64,000 nucleotides of DNA from Plasmodiophora brassicae (Eukaryota > Endomyxa: Phytomyxea > Phytomyxea > Plasmodiophorida), in the NCBI GenBank assembly GCA_036867785.1, contig CP145413.1:1480658-1544657 (forward strand), written 5' to 3'. The position numbers and the translations under genes were made by a program. This document shows positions 9,205 through 18,563 of this stretch, piece by piece (within the stretch, counting starts at the first letter, position 1; each line of letters begins with the position of its first letter). A model generated the notes under the pieces. It searched no databases. It was not told the DNA's origin and saw only the letters and a list, made by a program, of their open reading frames with translations.

Positions 9205-10458
9205 CTAATCAACATTCATAGCGAGGCGCAGCATCAGGTCAAGGTCCTGGCTGATACAGCTTTGCAGCGTGTCGTACCACTGAGTGCATCGATCCTGCAG
9301 GGCGTCCAGCTGGCCGCTGTCGCCCGCCAGCAACGCCTTCATGGCGCGGGCCGCGTCTTCCCATGATTCCTCGATGACGCCAGGCATCGGCTCGAACAGC
9401 GACGTCAGGAACGACGCCCTCCTCATCACGGGAATGGTGCCCTGGTCGAGAATCTCGGGCAGGCGGTGCGTTTCAGGATGGTTGCCCCATGGGTTCAACC
9501 CGAAGACGGCATCCGTCAGGCGCATCTGGCTGTACCGGACGTGGCCGACAGTGCCCTGGAACTTGTCCTCCGTCTGTGTATCGCAGCCTGGGAACTCTCT
9601 CCGCATGACGTCGATCATCTCGTGCCGATCGGCACGTATCGACCCGATCCAGGTGCACGGGCGCGGGCGTCTCGACGCCGGCCAGTGCGTCCCGGGTGCA
9701 TGGCCCGACGCGATGTTCCGCTCCAGGCCCTGCAGCATGATCCAGTGTGCACCCAGCCAGGGCTCCTCCTGCTGCAGACGGCCCCTGGGGTCGGGTTCGA
9801 ACGCGGGCCCGGTCCCGCACGACAGGTTGCCGAGGGCGCGCAGGCCCAGGACGTCGAACCAGTAATGCCTGAGGACGTAGTCGAACGCGTGGAACGACGC
9901 CCGGCCCAGTTTGTTCTTCTCGTCGGCGGTGTGCATCAGGCCCGCTGACAACCCCCTCGCGCGATGCTGGATGGCCCATTGGACCCATTCCTCTGGGTGC
10001 CTGCACGCGCCTCAACCGTCAAACGGGGCGCGTCGCGAGGAGCGGCCGGTGTGAGCAACGGACCAGGTCACGATGAGAACGTCGGTGTCCAATGTTGTCT
10101 TGGCGATATCACGGCAGGCGATCTCCACATATCGCCACCGGATGTACGTCGGCAGGTACCAGTGCAGGAACGCTGACTTTTCCGGGCCCGACGACGACGA
10201 GTCATCGATGACGATGGTCAGCAGTCGTCGCCGGGGCAGAGGTGGCGTCGTGCCTGCGATCCGATTGGCGACGTGGGGCGCCTCCCGATGCATCGGTGGC
10301 GGCGGCGGATCCGCCACACGAAGAACATAGGATCGCGGGTCGGTGTCGATGCTCATCCTCACGACCAACATCGTGGCAGCAGCAGCCATCGCAGTCAGCA
10401 CGATGACGCGCCCGCCCCGCTGGGCGCGATGCCTTCGACTATCATTCGTGCTGTGCAT
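9205..10458 (-). CDS. Exostosin-like (GT47) glycosyltransferase, two exons
   Basis: Exon 1 is 10458-10064 and exon 2 is 10000-9205, separated by a 63-nt intron (10063-10001) with GT...CAG ends that removes the only in-frame stop and joins ...VLIVTW to HPEEWVQW. Product about 396 residues. The N-terminus has one membrane helix (about residues 18-34). The C-terminal half has the exostosin signature: LTDAVFGLNPWGNHPETHRL then LDQGTIPVM, matching 'F.L.P.G....S.RL.EAL..GCIPVI'. GT47 enzymes build polysaccharides such as heparan sulfate, xyloglucan side chains or xylan. It is one of only two intron-containing genes in the glycan cluster. The splice site is my inference. Confidence 0.75.
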
Positions 10459-10694
10459 TGCGGGCGACTATGGCCCAGGGGCGGGCGAACGAGGAGAACA
10501 GGCTGACTTCTGATTACAGGAACAGACGTGCGGCAGGGTTGCGCTAGGCTGCGCCAGGTCGAACTTGCCCTGGGTCGTTCATTCGTGCCATGTCAGTCAC
10601 CGACCCTTCGTTCTCCCAATCGTTCTGTGCGAAACGTAGACCGACTCGACGGCAGGTCGCATGGTATACGCCGACCCGCTGGCGCCGGTTAAGC

Positions 10695-11735
10695 TCACGT
10701 ATTGTGTATGGGATGGAGAACGGATCGGCCAGCGACGCGTTGCAGCATGCGACGAAGGGCGGTGACGGATCGCGCGTCGTTGAATTGCAGGCGGCCGTCC
10801 TGGCAGACGATCCAGGTCGGCGCAGGGCTGTGCCAGAACGGGTCGTAGATCACCAGGTTGTCGTTGAGCAATGCGGCGACGTACGAGAACGAGCTGTGCG
10901 CCATGACCAGGACGTCGGCCATGACCAGGGCGTGCACCGTCGCGAACGTGTCCGTGTCGAGGTGCAGGACCGGGTCCAGGGCGTCCAGATCCGTAAAGTC
11001 GGCCGGCGCCCCGCTCGAGTACACGTTCAGCCGGACGGGCATTGCCGTCCGCGCCCTGATCGCGTCGACCAGCACGACGAGCTTGTCCCGCGTGGCGCCG
11101 TTGCTGATGATGCGCCTCTGGTCGGCGTCGCTGGCGCCGTACCCCCGCCGAATGTGAACGGCGATGTTGACCGCGTCGGCGGCGAACTCGGGCAGCGCCG
11201 GCTTGGCCGTCGCCAGGTACTTGCGACGCAGCTCTGGGCGCGCCAGGTCGATCGCGAACGGGTGCGCGTCGACGTAGTTGACCGACGCCTCCCCGTCGAT
11301 GACGTCAACGGCGACGCCGCCGGGCAGGTCGTCGCGGTGGATCTCGCCGTCGCCCAGGTTGAAGAAGTCGACGACGCGGGCGGTGTCGGCGCCCCACTCG
11401 ATGGTGTTCGGGACGCCGCCGAACACGTACGGGCGGCCCGTCGCCGTGCGCTCGATGAAGTTCGCCATGTACCGTTGCATGGTGGATCCCAGGCCGCCCC
11501 ACAGGACCGGGCCGACCACGTTCATCCCATCCGGGAACGTCACCGACGCGTAGTCGTCCGCAGGCGACCTGGTGATCAGCAGCCCGTCGGGCGTGGCGGG
11601 GCGACCGTGCGCCGTCGTCTGCTGGTACAGGACGGCCCGCCCGACCGGGTGCACCGTCATGACGGAGGCCAGCGCTAGCAGGACGTACACCGCGATGGCG
11701 ACAGCGGAGCACCTGGTCCACCGCGACGACGACAT
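10695..11735 (-). CDS. GT11/fucosyltransferase-like membrane glycosyltransferase
   Basis: 346 residues, single exon, ATG at 11735. The short basic N-terminus (MSSSRWTRCS) and following helix (about residues 11-28) make a type II anchor. The lumenal part has VNIAVHIRRGYG, the 'HxRRGD' donor-binding motif of alpha-1,2/1,6-fucosyltransferase folds, a VYSSGAP segment, and VMADVLVMAHSSFSYVAALL near the end, the classical third motif. The usual RRGD is RRGY here. The exact family (GT11 versus a GT37-like relative) cannot be settled without a profile search. Confidence 0.7.
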   Translation of the reverse strand: MSSSRWTRCSAVAIAVYVLLALASVMTVHPVGRAVLYQQTTAHGRPATPDGLLITRSPADDYASVTFPDGMNVVGPVLWGGLGSTMQRYMANFIERTATGRPYVFGGVPNTIEWGADTARVVDFFNLGDGEIHRDDLPGGVAVDVIDGEASVNYVDAHPFAIDLARPELRRKYLATAKPALPEFAADAVNIAVHIRRGYGASDADQRRIISNGATRDKLVVLVDAIRARTAMPVRLNVYSSGAPADFTDLDALDPVLHLDTDTFATVHALVMADVLVMAHSSFSYVAALLNDNLVIYDPFWHSPAPTWIVCQDGRLQFNDARSVTALRRMLQRVAGRSVLHPIHNT

Positions 11736-11844
11736 CGCTGGGCGGCGCCGGCCACCCGTCGTCGAGAGACCTGGTGGCCGCGCCCTCCCCCGCCGAATGG
11801 CACCATCATCGTCCCACAGAATCCCAGATTGTGTGTGTGTGTCC

Positions 11845-13236
11845 TCAGTTCATTAAGCTATCGGGGTCGCGGGCCAGCCGCGCAGGGCTGTCGCTGCGTT
11901 GCAGAGCGAACCCGCGATGCTCCATCTGCAGGTCGTGGCGGATGCGGAGGATGCGCCCGGTGAAGGACGACCCGCGCGTCCCGATGAAGTGCCGGGTCAT
12001 GCCGCAGACCTGCTGCTCGACGGCGATCCGCATCACGGGACTGGAGGCGCACCGGGCGAACCGGTTCGGGTCGCAGCCGAGCACGACGCCCGGGATCCGC
12101 TCGAGGATCCGGCCGCGCTCGTCCGAGTTGCCGTCGGTGAGGACGATGACGGCGGTGGTCCCCGTCGCCAGGTACCCGAGCGCGATCTCCAGGTACGCGT
12201 CCAGGTCGGCGATCACCGGGATCGCCGTGAAATCGGATCGGCGGATGTGCATGCACAGAACCGAGGCGTGCTCCTGCTGCTGGGCGCCGCCGCTGGCCTG
12301 CTGGATCACGTCGCGGGCAGTCTCGATGATCTCGGGGCGGTACCGCAGCGTGACGGGGAACGACGCGTTCCGCGGGATGTCCGTCCTCGTGTCGTAGAAC
12401 GTGATGCCCAGGTCCGGGTACATGTGGTAGATGGCCTGGCCGCTGAAGAACCGCAGCCAGTGGGCGTCGACGTGGGCCACGTCGGCGTCGGCGAGGTACT
12501 CGGCCGAGCAGTACCCTTTGGGGACGGACGCGCCGTCCGTGTCGTACGCCAGGCTGGCGGGCACGCTGGGCTCCTGGGCGACGTCCTTGACGAGCCAGCC
12601 CATGTGGAAGAAGGGGCGGACCCAGCACGAGTCGCTCCAGTTGGACGGGTCGCGCAGCATGGTCGGCGCGTCGGACGACGATACCTGCCCGAGCTGGCAC
12701 GTCGGCGTCGGCGCGTACGCGTTCGCGCCCGTGTCCATGTACGCAGCGGCGACGGCGTCCGGGTCGACGTTCCAGCCCCGGATCAGGCACGGGGGCCCAC
12801 CCGGGTTCAACAGGCCGTTCAGGTAGTCGAGGTCGAGGATCTGCAGCCAGCCCAGGCTGAAGCGGACCGAGAAGCGGTCCTTGTCCCAGTCGAGGGCGGG
12901 CAGGAGAACGCCTTTGCCCTCCGTCTTGGCCAGCAGGACGGCGTTCTCGATCTGCACCAGGTTGTTCGACACGCGCCCGATGATCCCGAACGAGACCCAT
13001 CCGTGATTGGGGTCGCCCGGCGCAGGGCTGCTGTCACTGGCGATCGTCGCCGGTGACGTGATTTGCAGCAGATGCGGGTCGAGGACGTCCACCAGGCAGA
13101 GCAGCATCGACAGCGGGACGCCGCCGACCAGCAGGGCCACGCCCACATGCTTCGACTTGGGGAACATCCATCGCACTGCAACGGCGACGGCGAGGCACGA
13201 CCAGAACAGATACAGCCAGAACGTGCCGACGACCAT
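11845..13236 (-). CDS. Protein O-fucosyltransferase-like glycosyltransferase (PF10250 type)
   Basis: 463 residues, single exon, ATG at 13236. The N-terminus has two close hydrophobic stretches (about residues 3-22 and 31-50), so it may be a long anchor or two spans. The catalytic part begins GRVSNNLVQIENAVLLAK, close to the family's 'GG.NNQRLQIENAVVLAKLLNRTLVLP'. Downstream are MHIRRSDF (the 'HxRRxD' motif) and IGTRGSSFTGRILRIR, matching the conserved 'F.GT.GSSFS..I..IR' end motif. POFUT-like enzymes move fucose from GDP-fucose to proteins or glycans. The acceptor here is unknown. Many Cys in the mid-region suggest lumenal disulfides. Confidence 0.8.
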   Translation of the reverse strand: MVVGTFWLYLFWSCLAVAVAVRWMFPKSKHVGVALLVGGVPLSMLLCLVDVLDPHLLQITSPATIASDSSPAPGDPNHGWVSFGIIGRVSNNLVQIENAVLLAKTEGKGVLLPALDWDKDRFSVRFSLGWLQILDLDYLNGLLNPGGPPCLIRGWNVDPDAVAAAYMDTGANAYAPTPTCQLGQVSSSDAPTMLRDPSNWSDSCWVRPFFHMGWLVKDVAQEPSVPASLAYDTDGASVPKGYCSAEYLADADVAHVDAHWLRFFSGQAIYHMYPDLGITFYDTRTDIPRNASFPVTLRYRPEIIETARDVIQQASGGAQQQEHASVLCMHIRRSDFTAIPVIADLDAYLEIALGYLATGTTAVIVLTDGNSDERGRILERIPGVVLGCDPNRFARCASSPVMRIAVEQQVCGMTRHFIGTRGSSFTGRILRIRHDLQMEHRGFALQRSDSPARLARDPDSLMN

Positions 13237-13609
13237 GTCTGGCGAGTTTGCAGACGCTGCCCTGGAGGAGGCAGCGAGAGAGAGATATCGGCGTCTCGCC
13301 CCGACGATAGGCTGCGCGTCTGAGCGTATGGCCGCGCTCCCTCAGCCGCCGTCCACTACCAGCACCATGTTGGGCCGCTGCACTGACCGCGAAAGGGGAA
13401 CCAGACAGCAAAGTCAGCGCGTCGCCAGAGTGACCTCGCCCATCGCCGAACCTCCCGTGTGGCACAGTGCCCTGATCCTGTTCAGCGTTGGTCTCGGCAG
13501 CGCCATGCTGTAGTGGGTCGCGGGAGGAAGGCCAGCCGACGCGCGGACAGATCGGTCGAGCGGCCTCGCCACTGTTCAACGCCACTAATCAGACAGTCGT
13601 TGTGAGGCA
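13237..13609. other. Divergent intergenic region
   Basis: 373 bp between divergently transcribed glycosyltransferase genes (13236 minus strand, 13610 plus strand). Expected to hold both promoters. No motif stood out. Confidence 0.5.
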
Positions 13610-14896
13610 ATGCGGGAGTGGGCCCTGCGCCCCAACAGAGGCGTCTCGCTCGTCTGCGCCCTGTTTGTCGTTGCCCTGCTCATCATCCAGGTGGGGCGCC
13701 TGTCCCGATACAACATGGTGCCCTTCACGTTCGCCGAGGCGAACGTCGCGGACGCGGCGCCACACGACCCAGTCGTGGGGCAGATACCGTCCTGGCTGCT
13801 CGAGTACGTGCGATGGCGGTCGCCCTCTCGTTACCTGGTGTACACATGCACCGAGACGAAGCAGTGCGGCGGCCTGGGCGATCGCGTTCGCGGGATCGTG
13901 GCCACGTTCGCTCTGGCGGTTGCCCTGAACAGGACGTTCCTGCTCCACTCCGATATACCCATCGGCCTGGAGCGCGTGTTCGCCCCGAACCGGCTCGATT
14001 GGCTGACCGACGCCAAGGCCAAAGACCTGCCGAGCGCGCCCATATTCATTTATGGGGGCGGGCCCAACGCCACTCTGGAAACCCACCTGCTATCACTGAA
14101 CCGTACGAGCGTCTTCGTTTGGCGCGTGCGATGGCGTTTGCTCATGGTGTCGTGCCCGGCAGGCGATCCCGTGTTCGCGGACGACGTCCCCGTGATTCGA
14201 GCCAACGTCAACCGCCCGATCTGGTCCCGAATCTTGGCATCGCCCGCCTACCGCAACACGATGGACGGCTGGGGCGGTCCGTCGCGCTTGGACCGACAGC
14301 AGGAGGAGTTGTTCGCCGCCTGGGTCTGGGCCCTGCTCTTCACCCCGTCGCCGCTGCTGACCGAAACGGTCGCCGCCAAACGACGCACGCTGGGCATCGC
14401 CGACAACGCCGAATACATCGCAATGCACTTCCGGCATGGTGGGAGCTGGGGCGACCCCATACGCCACGAGACGGACGCCATTGGCCGGTTCGCGACGTGC
14501 GCCGACAGCATGGCGGCCGTCCTGGGCGGCAGGGCGGCGTCACCGTTGCCGTCGGTCATCATCTCGGACAGCAACGAGGTGAAGCGCGCGTACAAGGCCA
14601 AGTACCCGGACGTGCGCTACGACTCGATGCCGCTGGCGCACATCGACGTGGCCGTCAAGGGCGCGCCGGTCGATGAGGCGGCCATCGTGAACCTGTTCGC
14701 CGACTTCTACCTGATTCAGCAGTCGACGTGCGCGGTCATCTCCAGGAGCGGGTTCAGCGAGTGGCCGACGATCCTGTCGAGGAACCTGACGACCGGGGCG
14801 CGCTGCTTCGCCAGCTTCCAGGGCGACTGCTCCGCCGAGGCCATCCGCCGCTCCCTGCAGACGTTCGTCCCCGCCGTCGACTGCAACAGCCTTTGA
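13610..14896 (+). CDS. Fucosyltransferase-fold glycosyltransferase (GxGDR type)
   Basis: 428 residues, single exon, ATG at 13610. N-terminal anchor at about residues 11-28 (VSLVCALFVVALLIIQV). The lumenal domain starts with GGLGDRVRGIVATFALAVAL, the 'GGLGDRLRG' motif of GT37/NodZ/GT23-like fucosyltransferases, followed by the FRHGG segment at the place of HxRRG, and a late ISRSGFSEWPTILS block. This motif order is that of GDP-fucose-using enzymes. It is only distantly related to the similar-fold protein at 6011-7420, so it is not a tandem copy. Donor and acceptor are inferred. Confidence 0.75.
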   Translation: MREWALRPNRGVSLVCALFVVALLIIQVGRLSRYNMVPFTFAEANVADAAPHDPVVGQIPSWLLEYVRWRSPSRYLVYTCTETKQCGGLGDRVRGIVATFALAVALNRTFLLHSDIPIGLERVFAPNRLDWLTDAKAKDLPSAPIFIYGGGPNATLETHLLSLNRTSVFVWRVRWRLLMVSCPAGDPVFADDVPVIRANVNRPIWSRILASPAYRNTMDGWGGPSRLDRQQEELFAAWVWALLFTPSPLLTETVAAKRRTLGIADNAEYIAMHFRHGGSWGDPIRHETDAIGRFATCADSMAAVLGGRAASPLPSVIISDSNEVKRAYKAKYPDVRYDSMPLAHIDVAVKGAPVDEAAIVNLFADFYLIQQSTCAVISRSGFSEWPTILSRNLTTGARCFASFQGDCSAEAIRRSLQTFVPAVDCNSL

Positions 14897-15065
14897 CGGC
14901 GACACGCCCACGTATACAGCAAACGAATATGAACCACCACGATGGTTGTGTCCGGCACGCGGGGTGACCTCGTCATCAGCAGGGCGTCCTGGCAGTGGCT
15001 GGTCGTCGTCGACTCGTCGCGGACCGCTGGCCGTATTTTGGGTCGTCGTCGTCGTCGTCGTCGTC

Positions 15066-16388
15066 ATGGCCGTCGTCGATGCCCGTCGCAACGAGGTCGT
15101 CAAGAACGTTGGCGACACGGTGCGCGCCACGAACCGCATTCTGATCACGGGCGCATGCGGGTTCATCGGGTCGCATCTGGTACGCCCGGGGGCGATGGCG
15201 CGGGATGCGCGTGCGTTGCGTTCGTTGACACGCGCGCTGTGGACGTAGACGGACCGGCTCATGGAGGACCCCCACAACGAGGTCATTGCGGTCGACAACT
15301 GCTTCTCGGGCGACAAGCGCAATTTGCAGAAATGGTTCGGCAATCCTCGTTTCGAATTCATTCGTCACGATGTCTGCCTGCCGCTGACGGTCGAAGTACG
15401 GATACGTGGTCGCTCGTCGCCGTCGTCCTGTTCTCACTACGCGATGCGCACAGGTTGACCAGATTTACCATTTGGCGTGCCCTGCATCGCCCGTGTTCTA
15501 TCAGCACAACCCGATCAAGACGGTGAAGACGGCGTTCCAGGGCACCCTGAACATGTGCGGTCTGGCCAAGCGCGTCAAGGTGCGCGCGCGCGTCTGATCT
15601 CCTGGCGTGTTGGGCTTACATGTCGCCGTGTCAGGCTCGTCTACTGCTGGCGTCCACGTCGGAGGTGTACGGCGATCCCGAGGTGCACCCACAGGTGGAG
15701 ACGTACTTCGGCAACGTCAACTCGATCGGCATTCGCTCCTGCTACGATGAGGGCAAGCGCGTGTCCGAAACGCTCTGCTTCGAGTATCACCGTCTCCATC
15801 AGACCGACATTCGCGGTGTGTGCACGGGTCCAGTGAGTACGGGCGCTGCCGCTGTCTGACCGTGTGTGGGGGGCGTGTCACAGTTGCACGAATCTTCAAT
15901 ACGTACGGCCCGCGAATGCTGGAGAACGATGGCCGCGTCGTCTCGAATTTCATCGTCCAGGCGCTGAAAGGGATCCCGCTGACCGTCTATGGTGATGGGT
16001 CCCAGACGCGGTCGTTCTGCTTCGTCGGCGACCTCGTCGATGGGCTGATTAAGCTGATGCGAGGCAGCGATATCGGCCCTGTCAACCTCGGTAGCGCGTG
16101 CATGCCCGTCTGATCCCACCAGTGCTGCCCAGTGATGACACACGGTCCTTGCTCGCAGGAAACCCTGGCGAGTACACCATCAAGGAGCTGGCCGAGAAGG
16201 TTCAGGGTCTGGTCAACCCTGCCGTACCGGTCGCCTTCAAGCCGCTGCCGTCCGACGACCCCACCCGTCGCAAGCCGGACATCACGCGCGCTAAGCAGAA
16301 CCTCGGCTGGGAGCCCAAGGTCCCACTCGAGAAGGGCCTGCGTCTGACGATTGAAGACTTCAAGACACGCGTTCACGGTCACAAATAG
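15066..16388 (+). CDS. UXS: UDP-glucuronic acid decarboxylase (UDP-xylose synthase), six exons
   Basis: Converts UDP-glucuronate to UDP-xylose with NAD+. Exons: 15066-15179, 15249-15395, 15454-15579, 15635-15815, 15884-16090, 16159-16388; introns 69, 58, 55, 68 and 68 nt, all GT...AG with frame kept; product 334 residues. Diagnostic parts: [13 protein letters not shown] (Rossmann NAD motif), [31 protein letters not shown], the Tyr-containing YDEGKR catalytic segment (YxxxK), [11 protein letters not shown], and GDGSQTRSF. This is a very strong family match. The ATG at 15066 is chosen; upstream sequence might encode an optional anchor through another exon. UDP-xylose is the donor for several families represented among its neighbours. 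Confidence 0.93.
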
Positions 16389-16503
16389 GTGGTCCTGCCT
16401 GCGGCGACCATTTTATGGGGGGCGGCACCCGCAGATGAACATGATAAAGCGGGGGTACCACCCGGAATGTTCATCCGGCACCCGTTGTACTGCTGCAGGA
16501 TGG

Positions 16504-17715
16504 CTATGCCGAGGCAATCAGACGATCGATGGCCCCGTGCATGTTGGCCCGGTCGGCGGCGCACGTGTCGGCGCTGGCGCTGAAGTTGTACAGGTACGCC
16601 GGGCGCGTCCTGTCGCCGTACCGGTCGATGTCGCCGGGCACATAGTGCCAGAACACGTCCGTGTTGAGGATGTCGCCGGGGAGCGGCCCGCCGGCGAACG
16701 CATGGCAACTGCAGTGGATCAAGGTGATATCGTCGACGATTCGGCCGAGGTCCGCCAGGCGCTGTCGCTCCCGCAGCTGGAAGACGAACCCGCAGAGGAA
16801 GTTCATTCCGACGGGCATCGAACCGACGTGGCCCGCCTGGGCCATGATGTTCAGGACGTTCTGGTCGCCCAGGTTCAGCACCTCGTCGTCGTCCGGCATC
16901 GCCTGCATGAACGCCGCCGTCCATTGCACCTGGCGCACGCGTCCCATGTTGTAGAAGATGACGCCCGAGTTCATCCCGTACAGCGCGATATCGTCGAGGA
17001 TCACGGCATGGTCGGCGCGGAGCGGTGCCGTCCAGCGCTCGAAGTTCGCCCCGGGGCCATACGCGCTCTTGCCCCATGGGGCCAGGTCGGGCGCCGCCAG
17101 GGCGGCATAACCCTGCGAGTCCTGCCGCAGGCGATAGTACGCCGGGCAGGGATCGGCAATCAGGAGCGTGTCCGTGTCGACCACGAGGACGTCGGCAACG
17201 TCGGCAGGGAACAGGAACTCGGGGGTGAGCTTCAGCAGGGCGAATCGGGACGGCCATCGCGTGCGTAACGAGGCGACGGCCTGCAGGGCGGCGTCGGGCG
17301 TGTGGTGGTGCGCCTCCAGGGCGTACACGTCCGGGTGGGCGACGTACGGCCCGAGGAGGTCGTCGACGCGTTGCCGCGTGGCGTCATCATTGACGAAATG
17401 CAGGTGGACAGGGCAGGACATGGTCTCGATCAGCGATATGAGCAACGTCTTCAGCTCCAGGAATCGCGTGCCGGATTCGTTGTCGAAGATGATGCCGATG
17501 TGGATGGCCTGCTTGGTGGCGTCGACCGGGTGGCGCAGGTGATCGCGACAGAGGAGCGGATCGCGAGGCAGCCGTCGTCGAGGTGCGCCTTCCGACACGA
17601 CATGGTCGACCCGCGCCTGCAGCGTCCACAACGACATCAACATGAATAGCGTTGTCATCAGGACGACGACCATGGCCAGCGCCAGCAGCATGCGTCGCTG
17701 CTGCGACCGTGCCAT
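16504..17715 (-). CDS. GT8-like glycosyltransferase (GXYLT/LARGE-type)
   Basis: 403 residues from the ATG at 17715, single exon. Anchor at about residues 9-30 (MLLALAMVVVLMTTLFML). Lumenal domain: AIHIGIIFDN start strand, DVLVVDTDTLLIADP (DXD metal site), MNSGVIFYNMGRVR, NLGDQNVLNIMAQ and IHCSCHAFAGG near the end, the order seen in GT8 enzymes such as glucoside xylosyltransferases and LARGE. GXYLT and the xylosyl half of LARGE use UDP-xylose, made by the enzyme encoded just upstream on the other strand (convergent, 115 bp apart). Xylosyl specificity is inference. Confidence 0.83.
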   Translation of the reverse strand: MARSQQRRMLLALAMVVVLMTTLFMLMSLWTLQARVDHVVSEGAPRRRLPRDPLLCRDHLRHPVDATKQAIHIGIIFDNESGTRFLELKTLLISLIETMSCPVHLHFVNDDATRQRVDDLLGPYVAHPDVYALEAHHHTPDAALQAVASLRTRWPSRFALLKLTPEFLFPADVADVLVVDTDTLLIADPCPAYYRLRQDSQGYAALAAPDLAPWGKSAYGPGANFERWTAPLRADHAVILDDIALYGMNSGVIFYNMGRVRQVQWTAAFMQAMPDDDEVLNLGDQNVLNIMAQAGHVGSMPVGMNFLCGFVFQLRERQRLADLGRIVDDITLIHCSCHAFAGGPLPGDILNTDVFWHYVPGDIDRYGDRTRPAYLYNFSASADTCAADRANMHGAIDRLIASA

Positions 17716-18361
17716 GGGCGCGCTGGAACGCCAGGCGATCCTGAGCAACCAGCCCTGGGGAGTGTGGAAATATATTCACATTATGTTCCGCACCGCGCCG
17801 TACCCCTCTCCAAAAATTGCGCATTGGTTTTTGGCGAGATACTGATTGAAATTCGCGGACCTGTAGCGTCGACGACGTATGTACCTTGCGTACGGACGAC
17901 TTCGTCTCATCGAGCGAATCGAACGGCTTCGGGAATCTAGGATCCAGATACATGCCCAAAAGCGCAGGGTCGCTCACCAAATTGGAGCTATACGTCTGCA
18001 ATTTGGCAACCATGGCGGCTGCCCCAGATCGCAGAACATGTAGACCGGACCGCCAACTAGGCCACGAGAGCGGTCTACAAAACATCTCACCGACGGGAGT
18101 TCGAGCCTCCTCGAAGTCCGCCGTGGACGGAGAGTTTTGGGGAGGATGGTAGATAGTACGGACGCGCCAGGCACGAGAGCAGCTACACGGGTAGGCGGCG
18201 GACATCGCTCGATCGTCGGGGGGGACGAGCTTCCCCGGTGAGATGTTTTGTAGACCGGAGGATGAGATTCGTGGTTCTGAATGCAGTTTTCGCAGTGCGT
18301 CTGCAAGAAGTTGAAAGATCCTTTCACCATGTTGATGGTAGGTGACTTCGATTTCGCCAAC
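17716..18361. other. AT-richer spacer between GT8-like gene and the LTR element
   Basis: About 650 bp. It should contain the GT8-like promoter. It also holds a 21-bp perfect inverted repeat (separate entry). On the minus strand a short frame reads LLGMYLDPRFPKPFDSL near 17.9-18.0 kb, which faintly recalls transposase sequence but is too little to assign. The spacer is the left flank of the young retroelement. Confidence 0.4.
18072..18256. repeat. 185-bp segment bounded by 21-bp perfect inverted repeats (MITE-like)
   Basis: GGTCTACAAAACATCTCACCG at 18072-18092 recurs exactly as its reverse complement at 18236-18256. The enclosed 143 bp show no gene. The layout resembles a small non-autonomous DNA transposon, but I see no convincing target-site duplication, so it may simply be a hairpin-forming repeat. 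Confidence 0.45.
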
Positions 18362-18366
18362 CCCTT

Positions 18367-18563
18367 TGTTCATCCAGAGTACCAGTACTCAGATGATGCT
18401 GCTCAGATGCTGCTGCCACCCGGTCACATGATCATGACCGTACTCGACCCCGCAGCGGCCCTTGCTGTGACGATCCTGTCCAAATACATCAGTTCGTTAT
18501 ATCACCAGGCGCCGACTCTTGCGACCGACCGCCCCCGTAGTGGGCAGCGGCGGCGTTAGCACA
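18367..18563 (+). repeat. 5' LTR
   Basis: 197-bp direct repeat, TG...CA ends, matching 23506-23702 base for base as far as I can read. Confidence 0.92.

Noticed and set aside
9985-10016. In-frame stop making the exostosin-like gene a pseudogene
   Set aside because: A 63-nt GT...CAG intron of normal size for this genome removes the stop and keeps frame across conserved sequence.
17836-18010. Minus-strand segment LLGMYLDPRFPKPFDSL recalling hAT transposases
   Set aside because: Only one short motif resembles the family; no catalytic blocks or terminal repeats are visible, and nearby minus-strand sequence fits a gag-like fossil equally well.
18090-18112. Hairpin GGAGTTCGAGCCTCC resembling a tRNA T-arm
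   Set aside because: No matching acceptor, D-arm or anticodon arm could be folded around it.
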